Assembly (NCBI RefSeq): GCF_949628215.1
Contig: NC_134285.1
Location: 26,302,797-26,366,796, forward strand
Direction: 5' to 3'
Length of the DNA: 64,000 nt
From: Phalacrocorax aristotelis
Lineage: Eukaryota > Chordata > Aves > Suliformes > Phalacrocoracidae
Each line of letters starts with the position of its first letter. Position 1 is the first letter of the stretch. This document shows positions 48,986 to 63,100 of the stretch, in pieces. The notes under the pieces are model-generated. The model was not told the origin of the DNA, did not search any database, and saw only the letters and a list, made by a program, of their open reading frames with translations. A program made the translations under genes and the position numbers.

Positions 48986-51379
48986 TCAGAGAGCGATAAG
49001 GTAAAATAGTAAGTACATTACTAAATAAGCCAACTTAAGGTAAAATTTTAAATTAAAGCACATTTTAAGGCCTACACTTACCATTTAAAAATAATTTCAT
49101 AAAAACTTTGGCATCAATAAACTCTAGCTTTAATAAGCTTAAGAACAGTATTACATCATGCCATCTAAAAGACAGAGGAGCCTTTAGCTTCCAGCATCAA
49201 TCCAAGAACTGGCTGGGACTCCATGAATTACCCACGTTCACTCCGCTCAATGAGCTGAATATGGGCACTGACGTATTTCTATGACCAGTACTTCCAGGTC
49301 CTACCGTGCAAGGGTAGGTCTTGTTTTGAGTTTAGGTTAGCTATGGGTACAGGGGCAGTTCCTTTATTTGAACCAGATGCTTCACAACTAAGTAACCTCA
49401 ACGCAGGCTTTCCTCAAGAACAGGAAGTTTTCTTTCCCTATTAGAGCTCTTGTATTTAAAAAAAAATCTACATAACAATGTATTTCTAGAGAAACTGAGG
49501 TAGCCACACAGAATCAGTACTCTTAATCCAACTGGGTGTTCACATGCAAGATAAAGCCTGATGCTTACTAAAATTTGGCAGGAAACTGCTTAAATGCATT
49601 TGAAAATCCCTTGAGCACTTCCGTACCTACAGAAGCTTGGCTAAGTAATTAAACAAGTTAAGATTTCCCTTGTTTAGCACTATTAGACATGTTTTAACAA
49701 TGTTTTTGCCTTGTGCATCCTGTGAAAAGGAGTTGGATTTAAGCAAAGATGCCATTTTAATGAATTTTTATTTGGACTACAACTTCCATCCAGATAGGTT
49801 CATGAAAATCCCAAATAAAAATTTTATCATCTAGCAACAAATACCACTGAATTTCCTGGCAGAATAAAAGCAAGGTAATCTAAGACTAAAGCTAAACAGA
49901 TACTAACTAGAATCATATACATATATAACTTCCAACAAGTGGTGTATTGGCTTCAAATTTATCATTGACAAAAAGAACAACCAGAAGGAATCCTCTTCAC
50001 TTGCAGAAACAAAGCTGGGCTGAAGTCCATCAAAACCTTTTACTTTTCAATTTAAATGCTAACTGAAATCAATTAATCCTGACCAGAAAGAAGCAAACTT
50101 GCAGGAAAGAATAAAGAAAAATAAGTACTGGGAGGCAGGGTATTTTTATAAAGCAATCCTATGACTCAGGAAGTACTGTCCTGAAAGACACACGGCCAGC
50201 CACCCCTGTATCACAGGCACCTCTGTCATCAAATGGTGCAGACCCTTATTTACTTGGGCTGAAGATTTTCACCTTCTGGAATTCAAAGCACTTTCTTCAA
50301 GCACACTCCTGATAGATTATTAAGAAGGATTATCCGCTGTCATTCCACAGAAGGAAAAGATTAAGTTCCTCCAGATAAATCCCAAGTACATACCATGCAT
50401 GGGCCAGCCTTGAGGAACTATAGCGATGCTAAACAAGTCTACTCTGCAAAAGCGGCTCATGAATTGGCCCTTCCTCTGGTTGTCAGGTCACATCCCTCTG
50501 TCTATTGCTGCATGTTTCTACCCAGCACTTCAGCAACGGATATATGCACAGTAGCTGTATTTTACTTCACATGAGCAGATCATCTGCTTGGCATAAACAC
50601 AGACTAGCAGATACTCCCTGGAATATTTGAATGCATGCACAGTGGGCCAGAGCTGGATTTCCTTATGCCTGGTAGCCACACTAGAGGTGCTGCTCCAGTG
50701 TCGCCACCAAATCCTTGTTTGCAACTTCTGTGTGGAGAGTCCTCAAATCCCAGCAAGACGAGTTTTCCAGGAAAAAAATTTTTAATGACACCTGGCATCT
50801 TCTCTCACTTGTAAATAAGTAAGACCAAACAAAGCTCAGACGGAATTTTAAGAGGTACTCAAAATGCAGGACAGGTGCTGTTAGCTGTGACTGAGCATCA
50901 CTGTACTCAAAACAGACACAAACTCTGCTATTATCTGGCGAGTATCGCTTCAAGAGTGCCAGCGGGAGTTTTCACAGCTGTAAGTCCCTCTACCTTGTGC
51001 CATCTGGCACTGGGGATTTGATTTACATCAAACTATTCAATCTGAACCAGCCAAAGGTCTAATTCCAACAAAGCAGTAAAAATTTCCTTTCTGCATTTCA
51101 TTATGAGCTTGCTGCATTTTTAGGTTACTAGACTCTCAGGAAATGTTCCACACAGTCACCCTGTTACCAAGCTCCTTTTATTTAATACAATAAAATTGCA
51201 ACTGGATTTGAAAGCATCATGGATTCATTACTAAGAACGTCAGTGAGGTGCTTCTAGGACTTAAAGCAACTTATCAAAGCAATAGAAGCCAAATTTTAAA
51301 AGATATTTAAATATCTGGCTTGATACCACCTAGGTACTACTTTAAGTCTGGTAATCGAATAATAATCAAAAAGAAAATA

Positions 51380-51485
51380 GGTTGGAAGGACCCTTTGGAG
51401 GTCACATGATTTAACCCAACTTAGATCAGGTTGCTCAGTCCCACATAACACCAGTGACGAGCAAATCTCTTCACCCTGCCTGGGC
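51380..51485 (-). mobile_element. short CR1 fragment
   Basis: ggttggaaggaccctttgga and tagatcaggttgctcag match the CR1 3' region. Divergent and truncated. Confidence 0.75.
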
Positions 51486-54400
51486 TCAGACTAGTTCCTT
51501 TGCACCCAGAAATGCAACTGGAAAGCTGGGGTGTTAAATGTGCTGCCTACACCAATACAACTACCTCTGCTATGCATTCAATACAAGCATACCTCCACTT
51601 GATTTGTTTGTCCACTTGATTCCTTTAGGACAAGCAATAAATAAAGCCCAAAAGATGTGGTCATCCTCTTTTCTGTTACGCTATGCAAACTGTCAGAGCT
51701 TGGAGTTTACAGTCACAAGCAGAATGGCAATTGTTTCACCTCCATTCCTGTATGATTCATCACATCCCATAGAAGTGGTTCCCAAAACTGCCATCACTTA
51801 ATTCCCTATCATAGCAGAAGCAGGTGTTTGGAGCAAGTGAGACACTTAATGGGAAATCTAGGACAAAATGACTGATTTTGTGCCTTGGTCTGAAAATAAT
51901 GTAATAATACAGCTGGAAACAAGCTCTGATGCTAAATTGCATCATTTCACAATAGTCCATAATGCCTTTTGATCCAGGCATTAATGCTTTTCTATAACTT
52001 CTACCAGAACCACAAGTACTGAGCTTAGAAGACCCTCGTGGACCCCATGTCACTCAGGGACATCCACAAGCTCAAGCATTTGAGCTCCTCATCATTTAAA
52101 CTCCTTCAGTAGCAGCTTCCTTCTGTGCAGAAAACTGCCCTCCTCAGCCACCTCCCCCTGCACAATCTCCTAGGCTGCTGCACCCTGAAGATACACCAAT
52201 AGTCCAGCTCTGCCATGTGGATACCATTTGCCTCCAAAGCACACCCCAAGCACTAATAAGCTTCTCTCAGGGACACCACTCTGGAGAGAGGAGTTTGTCA
52301 GTGCCTGGACTTTCTTCTCCAGTAATTCCATCCAGGGCAGTGTGCTCAACACAGCGGAAGAGGGCAAAAACCAGTGAGCTTGGGGAAGAATGTATTGTAA
52401 AGAAAGCTCAATTTATCTCAACACCACACAGACTGGAGGGTAACCTTGGGTTTAGATAAGACAGCTGCACCAGTGAATCGTCAGGTGCCAAGACAATTAA
52501 CAAAGAATAACATCTTCCTGAGCTAGCCAGACCAGCATAGGGGGAGCATATATATGGCTGAGCCCAAAGTAAAACTAGACAATTAATAAAGTAAACTTTG
52601 AAGAAAGCAAAGGGCCTGAGCTGTATTCAGTCTGCATATTCCTTCCCAGTGACTGGGGGGCGCCAAGCACCCGCACCGTGTTGGTGAGCATATAGAGACC
52701 AGTAACAGGCATCACGTTTGCATTTGGATTCAGCTGTACGCTGCAATTGCTGTATTATGCTTGTTCTGCAACTTCAGTGTGTTGCTTTATCACCCTGCTA
52801 TATCAAAATCCCATGTAACACCAAATATACCAAACAACAAAATTTTATATTTAATCCTCCTCGTGTGGAACAGCTACAAGAGCCTGGCCAGAGCACGTTG
52901 TACCCGGAGAGCCAGGAAAGCAGAACTGTCGCACACAACTGGGAAAACCCATCCTGGCGCTCAGCCCTCTTCCCAAAGACTCACCCCACGCCACTCAGCC
53001 AATTCTTCCTCAGCTCTGAAATTCTGAAAACATCATTCTGAGAAATGCACTTGCACCTTGTCCCCAGCTCTGCACTTCATTTTCTGTTACGCCCAGACTG
53101 AGGTGGGCACACCACAGGACTAAAAGCCTGAAAACCAAAACCACAGAATCACAGGAATTAATACTTTGGCCTCCTGCCATGAAGGATCAGGATTTGAAAG
53201 AGACCCCAAAAGGATATTAGGAAATGAGAGGGCAAGATGTAGTTCCACCTGAACAGCAAGCAGCAGTTACCTATTTGAAATGAAAACACTTACTGTTAGT
53301 GAAATCCTTTTATACTTGTATCCCTGATCCTCTGCACACTTGAAGTTTGACTTCTCAGCAGCAATGTTAATGTTTCGCACACAAGTCGCTTTCTGGGCTG
53401 TTCTTCTACCCTACAGCTCTAGATAAGTTACTGAAGCCGTAGATTTCACAGGAGCTGGTACCCAAATAAAAGTGTCTCTAAAGCATACTGCAAAAGGCAT
53501 GGCTTCCTGCTGCCCCAGATACAGCAATTCCTCCAGGGAATGGCACACACAAATCTCTAAGAGGGTTTTGCTGTTAAATCTTTTCTTGTTAAGGCGCAGA
53601 AGAGAAAATCTGCTTTGTGACAGTAGCACTGCGGGGAGTTAAAACTGAAGGGTCACAATAGAGGCACATTTACAAGCAGCTCACTAGAAGAGAGATCTAA
53701 TACCTTCCAAATGCCAAACACACAAGTTTCCAATAGGCAGCTGCTCCTCCAGAAAAAAGAACAAAACAAAAAAAAAACCCCAAACCCTAAACAACCCATC
53801 ATACATGCAGACCCGCACCATTTCTGAATTAGAATAAACAGCTACACAGAAAACGTATGTAGTGACTAAAAAAACCAGCCAGAAATTCAGCATAGTATAG
53901 TACAAAGACCAGGAGAGGGGAATTCAAGCCTGCCTCCATTTCCTAGATGCTGTCCTCATTACTGAGCAGCAACACATGGCTGTCGATAAAACCCAGTCCC
54001 TCTGCCTACATCATTACAGGAGATGCTAACAAGCAACTTTTCAGAGGCTATTGCAAACAAGGTGCTTTAAAAACAAAACAAAAAAACCCACCACAGCTTG
54101 AAAGACCCATTCCTTCCCTCGTTGGCAGGCAAGCACCCCAAACTTACTTCTCTCCAAGATCCCAAATTTAAAATTTAAGCCAACACAGCTCCTTTTCTTT
54201 CTCAATAGCGTTTTCCAGCATTAGATACCCAGGTTTGACTCAAAAAACCCACTTGCTCTGCTTCAAGCTAGTAACGTTTAAAATGGATTCTGGCGCAGAT
54301 GTCTGCTCTTACATCCACAGTAATAACTTGAAAAGGAGAAATAAAAAAACCTTTAATTAAAAGCTAATGTTGCAAAACTGTGCAGCTCCCATTCCTACCT

Positions 54401-57352
54401 TTTGGTGAGGAGGAAAGTGTGGATGGGGGATGTAGTGTGAGACATGAAACAGCCTTTTTGCAACACCCTGTATTGAAACCATCAGACACGGTATAACTGG
54501 TTAAAAAAAGAACAGGAAGACAGGAGCAATACCACTCAAGTAACGATTTTAGACAGTGTTTAACTTTCAGGTTTGTAAAAGAGGTGCTCAGCTAAGACAG
54601 AACTTTCTCTACTGCTACACTGAATAGCTTAGCCCAATTGTTTCTTTAAAAGCATCTTAACATCAGAGGAACAAAGCACTAACAGCAGCTTCTGGCACCA
54701 AGTCATGGAAGGGAACTCCTGTCCCTCACCAAAGACTGCCGCCAGCTCAGCAGCCTGTGATGAACAGGAAGGCAGAGCCACGAGGACTTCTGAATCAACT
54801 CTGCAAACCACTCACAGGGAAGTCCCCAGGTTGGTAGCTGTAATCCCTCAGGTATTTACACCAGTGCTGTCATCGAGAGTCAGCCTTTGCAACCACAGTC
54901 TCACCTGCTCCTGCTCAGTCCACAAATCATGCTGGGAGTGGCCAGGGTGGGGGGGCAGAGAGCTGGGAAATAGCCAGGAAGAGAAAGGATGGCTTCTTGG
55001 GTGGGAGGACCAGTTCACATCAAGTGATGGGCTAAAATACCAGCACTGACTCATTGACCAGCTTACCAAACTATTCTGGCCCAATACCTATATTCACAAA
55101 CACCTCCACAGGCAAATAAAGATCATCCTTACAGGGAAAGAGAGAACAACAGACATGAAAGAAGTACCAGACTTCATTAACAAAAATAAAAGCACATACT
55201 ACGTTAAAGGCTCTTTGAGCTCCCAACTACAAAAGGATCATTTTTCTGAATTTCACTGGCAGTTCCCATGGCATTTTGTGACATCTGAGGCCAGCCCAGG
55301 TACCAAAAGACATGATGATACCACTCTATTTTAGGAAAGGAACTGAAAATTAAGAATGCCACATGTTTTAAGAGGGCATTCCCAGGACAGGCACTTACCA
55401 ATTACTCAGACATGTTAAGTCAACTTGCTTTAAATACATCAAGCAACCAGCTGAGAGAAATAGCAGCAGCTACTTCAAAGACCAAAACGACATATTACAA
55501 CAACGCTTACGCACTGTATGTTTCTTTATTTGCTACCAGGCATAGAAAGACTAATTAAAGCATGAGTTTACAACACATAACAGCATCTTTTTTAACCTAC
55601 AAGATTAAAACCATCTACTTTAAAAGCCTAGTACCAGGCAGTACCCAGCATCACCGCTTCTGATGGGGTGTGGGGGGAGGGAGGCTGCTCCAACCTTGTC
55701 GTGTAAATGAAGAGTTCACACTCTAATGATAAAACGTTGGGACAGAGCCACCAGCTTGCCTTTTTTTTTTTTTTTTGTTAAAGAACCTCACTTCTGGGAA
55801 ATCTGCTGGAGTCTATTCATACAGTCAGTTGATTTATTTAAAAAAAATACCATGCAGTAGCACTCCCAAAAAGCTACCATAAGTGTCCCTTGTAAAGGCT
55901 TTTGAGGAAACTAAGATGGACTAAGGTGAGTCTATGGCAGATTAAAAAAAAAGGAAGCAAATCTAGGATGAATCCATAGTGAGAAGAGATTCCAGCTACA
56001 ATCCATTCAGCAGATTCATAAAAACTAGATAGAAGAAGAGACTAATAGATCCACAACAGACTTCGATGATCCTTTGGGATAGGGCACAGATTTCCAGGAC
56101 AGTAAGATCTAAAGCTGTTCAGTTGCAGAAAGCTCTCACGATGCCAAAAGACTAATGAAATGGCAGACAAAGTCCACAAGTTGGTAGATAAAAAAAAGGA
56201 ATGCAGGTTGGAGAAAGGCAAATGTTTCCATTTTGTGTTAACCACTACAAGGGGAAAAAAATCCACACCCTCACAGCGAGTTCCCTGAGAATGTTAGTTT
56301 GCTGCTCAGCAGCAGTCAGAATAGAATACTGGGAATTACCAGAACAAACAGAGAGGGAAAAACATATCTAGAAAGCCTTTGGCCTGAGCTAGCATGGTCC
56401 TCCTTATGTTACAGATATTTAACGCCTTTATATATCTGTCAAAGGTCAGACACTCAGCCACGTTCACGTGGTTCTCAAGAACAGACAGAAAAGGTGCAAT
56501 AAATGGCCAAGGTTCAGAGGAGCTCACCATGGACTAGGCAATACTGGGAGGTGTGGCAGCATAACAAAGAGAATGAACTACAACAGATACAGAGCTGGCT
56601 AACAAAGTCCAAACTCAACAGAGTAAACATAATGAAACATTTAAACAGCTTACTACAGAAGATTATAATCATTTGGTGCCTATAATCAAGAGCAAATGTC
56701 TAAGACACACGTTTTAGTTCATGGCTGGACACAGCAATTGCAGTGCCGAGGATATCAGCCCTAGTCACTCTGACAGGACATGGAAAGCCGCAGCACTTTC
56801 AGCATGCACGTTTGGCAGTCTCCAAAACAGAGATGCTATTGTCACCGTAGAGATAGTATACATATAACACACCACTGCACAGCCTGAGGAATTGGGCATG
56901 GCAGTTGGAACACTTCTGGCAAAGCCAACTGCCACTGCACCCGGCAGGAAGCACTGTGCCGCCATGTCTTTGGGACAATGTGTAAAGGCTCAGTTTGATC
57001 AGCTGCAATTAAAAACCTCAAGATACACCCTACAAAAAGCATTCATCTGTTATCCCACTTAAAGAGGAAGATGAGTGATTGCTTTCTCTTTGCTAAAGCT
57101 CTACAGGCTGGTTCAAACGGATACAACACTTCTGCAAGACAAAGCACATAAAAGCTAAGCTGCCATAGCATGCATTAGGTTTGAGCCATCCACGAAGGTT
57201 TGTGAGCTGTGATCCAGGCTGTCAAGAGACACAGAGCAGCCGGCAGAGCCAGAGTAGCTCCTGTGCAAGGGAAAGAGCTGGATCTAGCTACGTGTGACAT
57301 ATTCCTGGCCCTTCCAAGGGAAATTCTGCATACAGAGGAAGAGGAAATGGAA

Positions 57353-57880
57353 TCATAGAATCACTAAGGTTGGAAAAGACCTCTAGGATCATCATGTCCA
57401 ACCATCAACCCAACACCACCACGTCTCCCGAAGTACCGTGTCTACACGTTTTTTTGAATGCTTCCAGGCATGGTGACTCCACCACCTCTCTGGGCAGCCT
57501 GTTCCAATGCCTGACCATTCTTTCAGTAAAGACATTTTTCCTAGTATCCAATCTAAACCTCCCCTGGTGCAGTCTGAGGCCATTTCCTCTTGCCCTATCA
57601 CTTGTTACTTGGGAGAAGAGACCAACGTCCATCTCACTACAACCGCCTTTCAGGTAGTTGTAGAGAGCAATGAAGTTTCCTCTCAGCCTCCTCCAGGCTA
57701 AACAACCCCAGCTCCCTCAGCCGCTCCTCATCAGACTTGTTCTCCAGACACTTCACCAGCTTCATGGCCCTTCTCCGGACATGCTCCAGCACCTCAATGC
57801 CCTCCTTGCACTGAGGAGCCCAAAACTGAGCACAGAATTCGAGGTGCAGCCTCACCAGTACCGAGTACAGGGGGACACAC
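57353..57880 (-). mobile_element. CR1 LINE 3' fragment next to the NAA60 CpG island
   Basis: It begins tcatagaatcactaaggttg and runs through the whole CR1 3' region to gagtacagggggacacac. It lies about 280 bases downstream of the NAA60 first-exon donor. The different wording from the 41.9-kb copy indicates another CR1 subfamily. Confidence 0.92.
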
Positions 57881-58039
57881 TAGTCAACACTACAGACACC
57901 CCCCCGCGCTGCTGGCTGAGACCCCGAACACAACTCAGAACGTGCTGAGAGAAGGAACAGCCCTAAGCATACCTGCGGGACCTCCCGCATACCTCCCAAA
58001 GCCAAGGAATAGTCTAATCTGCTGGCACTAAGCGGGAGC

Positions 58040-58400
58040 ACCGGCGCGGCCTAGAGGCGGGGGGGCGGGGGGCCGGGGTTGCCATGGTGACATGCGCCTA
58101 GGCCCGTGTCGTCCCCCCTGCTCCTCCGCGGAGACCCCCACCGCGCTTCCCCGCTCACCTCGGAGGGGCGGCGGGCGCGCCGCAGGCAGGCGGGGAAGCA
58201 ACTCAACGCATACCGGGCGGCGGAGGAGGGCGAAGGGACCAGCGGCCGCGATGGAGGCCGCCAGGCACTTCCTTTCCCCGGTCCCCGCGCTGTAAGGCGC
58301 ATCCCCATAGGCTGGCTCGCCGCACGTGACCGGCCGGCCCCGCGCAGGCGCAGAGGGCGAGTCCGGCGGACAGCCCCCAGCAGAGACTAGGGAGGGAGCA
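58040..58400 (-). promoter_or_regulatory. NAA60: CpG island, probable NAA60 promoter
   Basis: Very CpG-rich sequence in AT-rich surroundings. It contains an E-box CACGTGAC at 58323-58330 and an NRF1-like GCGCAGGCGCAG near 58344-58355. No TATA box. Confidence 0.7.
58159..58300 (-). other. NAA60: candidate NAA60 non-coding exon 1
   Basis: On the minus strand, CTCCGAG followed by the strong donor gtgagcgggg (58158 downwards) lies inside a CpG island at the expected 5' side of the gene. The 5' border is unknown. Assignment to NAA60 rests on position and orientation only. Confidence 0.55.
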
Positions 58401-58660
58401 AGGCGGGAAGTCAGGAGTGCTAATTAGCGGGGAAATTTCAAATTAGCGATGCATCCTTAACCACAAACGCTTAGGAAGCAGGAGGCAGGTTGGTCTCGCA
58501 CCTCTTCCGCAGTCTCCCCCAGTGCTACACTACAAAGGGCGCCAGGGTGACCCATCACACTACCAGGGCTTGATGACAATAACTCCGATCCTGAAGTTAA
58601 GGTTTTTAAGGGTTTTTCCTTATCGTTGAAGCGCTACAAAGTGAAATAAGGCAGGATATT

Positions 58661-58745
58661 TCCCTTGGAAAGGACCTACAATGATCATCTAGTCCAACTG
58701 CCTGACACTTCAGGACTGACCAAAAGTCACAGCTTATTATTATTT
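58661..58745 (-). mobile_element. CR1 fragment
   Basis: tcccttggaaaggacctaca and ctagtccaactgcctgacac resemble a CR1 3' region. Short and divergent. Confidence 0.6.
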
Positions 58746-59350
58746 ACCTTCCCTTTCCAGAGAAGAAGAGTTTCCTTCTCAGCTGTTTCATTCAAATCAG
58801 ATTCTCACAGCTTCCATCTAATCTGTCCCCTTTTTGCAACCAGCATGCAACCAGGTAACCACAGCCACCCCATCTCAGATGAGGACAACAGCCATGGAGC
58901 TCTTTATAATAAAGTCACTAACATACAAAAAGGACCCTTCTTTCTTGCTTTTTCACTCAGCAAAGGGGACTCAGAGCATCACGGCACAACAACAGAGAAC
59001 AACTTGCCTGAAAGGGCTAGTCAGCGTGTTTAACAGCAAGTTATGCCACCCTTCCTGAGATACTGCCGCACCCGCCTGCGCCTCACTCAGAGCCAGCCAG
59101 CACCCTGCAGCCAGCCTTCAGGCAGTTTTCCAGCTAGCATTAATTAAATGCACCAGATCTCACCCCAAAGTTTCATGAATCACTGGTTGAGGTATGCAAA
59201 GAGGGCATTTCCCCAGCCTGGAGGATGATGGGTCACTGCCGCCACGAAGGGGGTTCGTTCCCTCCCTTGCACAGGCCTAAGGAGTTGGACCTTCTAATCG
59301 CTGTTTGAAAGAAAGCAGCAGAATTATTTTATGCTTCTTAAATTGTTTCC
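58746..59350. other. intergenic sequence between NAA60 promoter and INTS15 3' end
   Basis: No gene, RNA or further repeat recognised. Confidence 0.5.
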
Positions 59351-59356
59351 TTTAAT
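59351..59356 (-). terminator. candidate INTS15 polyadenylation signal ATTAAA
   Basis: ATTAAA on the minus strand about 550 bases after the INTS15 stop. It is the best signal I see in this interval, but unproven. Confidence 0.45.
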
Positions 59357-59902
59357 AGGAAGTGCTGCTTTACTCTACGTTGTGCTTCTGAAACAAACAT
59401 TTGTGTTCCAAAAATATACAGTGTACACATACTCTGTAGCTATAGATACAAACATTTACAAAGAAACAAGCAGGCTGGAGTGGACTGGCTTGAAAAAAAC
59501 TCACGTCTTTCTTTCTGGCCCTCCTAGAGCAAGACTATTGGGGCTCACCATGCTGGAAACAGATCAGGATTACTGAAAAAAATGTGATTGAGAAATATCA
59601 CACGCTTGGTGACGATACTGAACAATGTGGAACAAAAAAAATTCCACATGCTGCAGAGGTTTGGAGTTTCTGTTGCCTCTTCCCACCCCCTCTTTTTGTC
59701 CCTATGATCTGCCTTAGCATCTGCATCCCGCATCCAAATCAACTGCATCTGTGTCTTCTCTGCTGCTGAAGGATGGATCCCTCATGGGAGCATTGCTCAG
59801 CTTTACACCAAAGAGGGAAATGTGGTTCCCGAGACATTTGGTTTCATCTGCAAGGCTTCCTCAAGCTGAAGGAAACTGGGTACACTCTACAGTCTTAGTG
59901 TT

Positions 59903-60110
59903 TTAGCGAATAGGTCGGTATGGGAATGTCATTCCTGGTATAAACGTTTGTACAGGGTGAGCCGGGAGCGCCGGGTGAGCCGGGAGCGCAGGATGCGCGG
60001 CATGTGCGGGGTAGCCCAGAGGAGGAGTATGGATATGAGGATAAAATCCTGGTGGCAGAGCTCCATGGGTCGGTTGCTGTACTGGACCTGAAATCACCAG
60101 CTGGAGCAGG
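59903..60110 (-). CDS. INTS15: INTS15 last exon with PALPAH-repeat tail
   Basis: 208 nt, stop TAA at 59905-59903. It begins LLQLVISGPVQQPTHGALPP and ends FIPGMTFPYRPIR. The part AHPALPAHPALPAH comes from an 18-bp tandem duplication (59957-59992). Acceptor ctctccacag. Confidence 0.95.
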
Positions 60111-63100
60111 CTGTGGAGAGAAAGTCAAACAGGAGTGAGGATTATTTGGAGAAGGCTTTTGTCATGGCTCTCCCCAGCCCACAAGGGCCTGGTTCTAAGA
60201 CAATTCATAACCAACAGACAGTGCTGCTGGCAGACAAGAGGACAGTGACCCAATTATGTTCTTTATAGTTTCCAGCAGACTCTTTTTTCTTTCTTTTTCC
60301 TCCTTTTTTTCCTTTTTTTTTTTTTAAACTTGGTTGCTCTTTGCAAAGAGGCAAGAAGCAAAGTGCAGCTAAGCTTAGGGTCAGGTAAAACAAGTAGGGA
60401 GTTGGGGATGGGACAACGTTGGGGCAGGTTCCACACTATAGTTTCATTTACCCCTTCTGTACATCAGTTCTAACAGGCTGGGCAAGATCATGTATATGGT
60501 GGGAGCCACTGAAGTCTCCTTCAGTCAAGAGTCCACCTTGCAAGGGAAGAAATAGCCAGCACTGTTTGCCACCTTTATCCTTGCACTACACTGTGTGTAA
60601 TTAAAGGCTGACTTCCAGAAAGTAAACACAATTTTTTAGAGGAGATTTTTGTCTCAGCAGCCCTCAAGTGTGTGTCTTGGAATATGCATTAAAACCAATA
60701 CAGCTGTGGAAAGGTCTCTTACTTGTTATGCGGTAGCCTGGAGCACACAGTTCTCAAGTCATCTGAAAGAGGACAGAAGACATAACAATAAGGATAAAGC
60801 AGAAATTAGAGTAATTTTCCTCTTCACTCTCCTTTCTAGGAGATGAGATTACTGAAAAAAGCTCCAGTCATCAACAGATCCAGAATCCCTATCTCGGGCC
60901 AAAAACTTAGATAGGAGCAAAAATGTTTCTCCATCTCACCAGTCATGACTGCATCTTTTTGCACTTGAAACTTTATTGTATGTTTGACAGTTAATCTGTG
61001 CTGCCATATTGGAAATACGGCTTCATTTCAAAGCAGACCAAGCCTTAGGTATAGAATTTGCATTATCGATATACTATTAAGAAGTAACTAAGACATAGGA
61101 AATACAAGGTATGACTCCGCTCGCTGAATTTATGGTGAGAAAGGCACCAGGTCAAAGCAAGGCAAAGCTGATCCAATACCTATTGGGTTTGGTTTTCTGT
61201 TTGTTGTTTTTTGGGGTTTTTTTTGGTTTTTTGGTTTTTTTGTTTTTTAAACAGTGCTAGTGTAAAGAAAGGGTTGAGTGTTGTGGGGTTTTTTTTCTTT
61301 CCTTTTTTTTCCTGGGGTCTATTAACTAAAATTTGCACATTTTTTACATCTTGATGTCTTTTCCAGAACATTTCTTGGTAATATCTGTAAGCCTAACTCC
61401 TTCGTGACCTGTACCCATCTCTTCCTTGGTCCCATGCAAGGATTACTGCTTTCAGCTGGTTTTCAGTTATTGATGAACAGTTTGTATTTGCCTCTCCAAA
61501 GCAGAATAGCTAGAACCAAGGCATTTAACAACATACCCTATTGCTAGAGTCCTTTCAGGAATAGCTTGAGAACAAACTCCTTGCCTTTGTAGATAAATGC
61601 ACCCCCAAAACACTGAAATAACTGGTATTTCGGCAGCTACTTATATGGAATTACTTTCCACTTCTACAGTAAAAGCAAGTGCTCAGGATGTACAAGGTGA
61701 AGAGCAAGGAAAACCACAGCCAAAATAAGCCATCAATTAAAAAAACCTCTACCCTTCTGCCTGTTTTTATTACACTCAGAGCTACTTTATGAAACATTAG
61801 AAAGAACAACATTGACATTTGACCAGCAGCACTGGTTCACCCAGGGCAAAAGCCTTAGGCACCTGCTTAGGCAGAGGCCGCTCTCCACAGCCAGGGGCTG
61901 CACTAACTGCCAGGGCTCTGGGGAGCTTTGAGCCTTCTGGTCACACCAAGAATCACCTGTTTTCAAAAGAATGTATCAGCAAAACAGTATGTCCAGCTGA
62001 CCCTGTGCTGTGTTAAGGCACTTGCCTTTTTCATCTCTGCAGATCTTTTGGAAAGAACTGGTTTTGGCAAGAGGAAAGCCACATTAGCAGGTTTCTTTAC
62101 TAAGTTTAACTGAATTCGTGCACACTGCAATGGGTTTCGCTACAGGAGAGCCAAAGGCCCAGAAATTGCAGATAAGCAGTTTTTGTTTGCTTTTCAAATA
62201 TGTTGTCTAGCACACCCAACTCCATGGTTTACCTACTTCATGGTCTCTCCTCCAGCAGGCAAACTCAGAGAAGCCAAACCAAAACACAATTAAACAGTGC
62301 TTTTTAAATAGCTACAAGCAATCCTGAGGGGGTCAGATTTGTCACCATGCTGGACACCCAAATGGAACTCCCTTGTGCACACTGCAAGGTAGAAGATGAA
62401 TTCTCCAGCTCTTCAAAGGAACGCACCAGTCACCTGCAACAGTGATCTCTCCCCTTTCTTACTCCTCGGTTATTTTTCCTGAAGTGTTTCCTGCACTATC
62501 ACTTCCTAAGAGCAGCAAACTACTAATTCTGCTGTGAACATGTTGATCTTTACTCTCCCAAAAATCCCTCTTACAACATCCACACACTGGAGGAAAAGAA
62601 CCCTATGCCAGGGTCTCTGCCAGCCCCACTGACAACTTACCCCTAGTACACAGGAGCGCTCCCGATGCCATGGCCACTTGCAAAGCCTGAGCCAGTCTGT
62701 CTAGAGCCAGTTCAATCTCTTTGGATGCATTGAGAGGATTGAGTTCATCAGATAGTCTGTTAATTTCCTCAACAAGAGGAACCACATGGTCAAAGGGTAC
62801 TAGCCCCAGCCGCCCATAAAGGTTCTTCTCCGTTAAATGCCCCTGAAGCATCATAAGAACCTGCAGGACACTTAGATGCAGTTTTGAATACAGCTGATGG
62901 CAATCTCTGTCTTCTACTGAAGTCAAGTCCTTGGCAATTTTGCTGGGAGGGTGTCCATTCGAGAGAGAAGCTTTCTTCTTCCTTTTATAAGCCAAGGGGG
63001 CCTTCACACACCAACGGATCAGTCCAGTCAGCGGCGTGAGCTCTAAAAACCCTATTGGCAGGTTGGCTGCAATAGGAGTGTTTAGAAAGGTGATGAGGAT

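Larger units (their letters stand above)
41508..58158 (-). other. NAA60 5' intron(s), 16.6 kb
   Basis: AT-rich intronic sequence. It contains the CR1 fragments listed separately (41.9-45.0, 48.9, 51.4 and 57.4-57.9 kb). I recognised no coding exon. Other non-coding 5' exons may be hidden here. Confidence 0.65.

Noticed and set aside
61190-61330. Retroposon poly(A)/poly(T) tail in an INTS15 intron
   Set aside because: The T/G-rich stretch has no recognisable SINE or LINE body beside it and no target duplication. Simple low complexity is enough.
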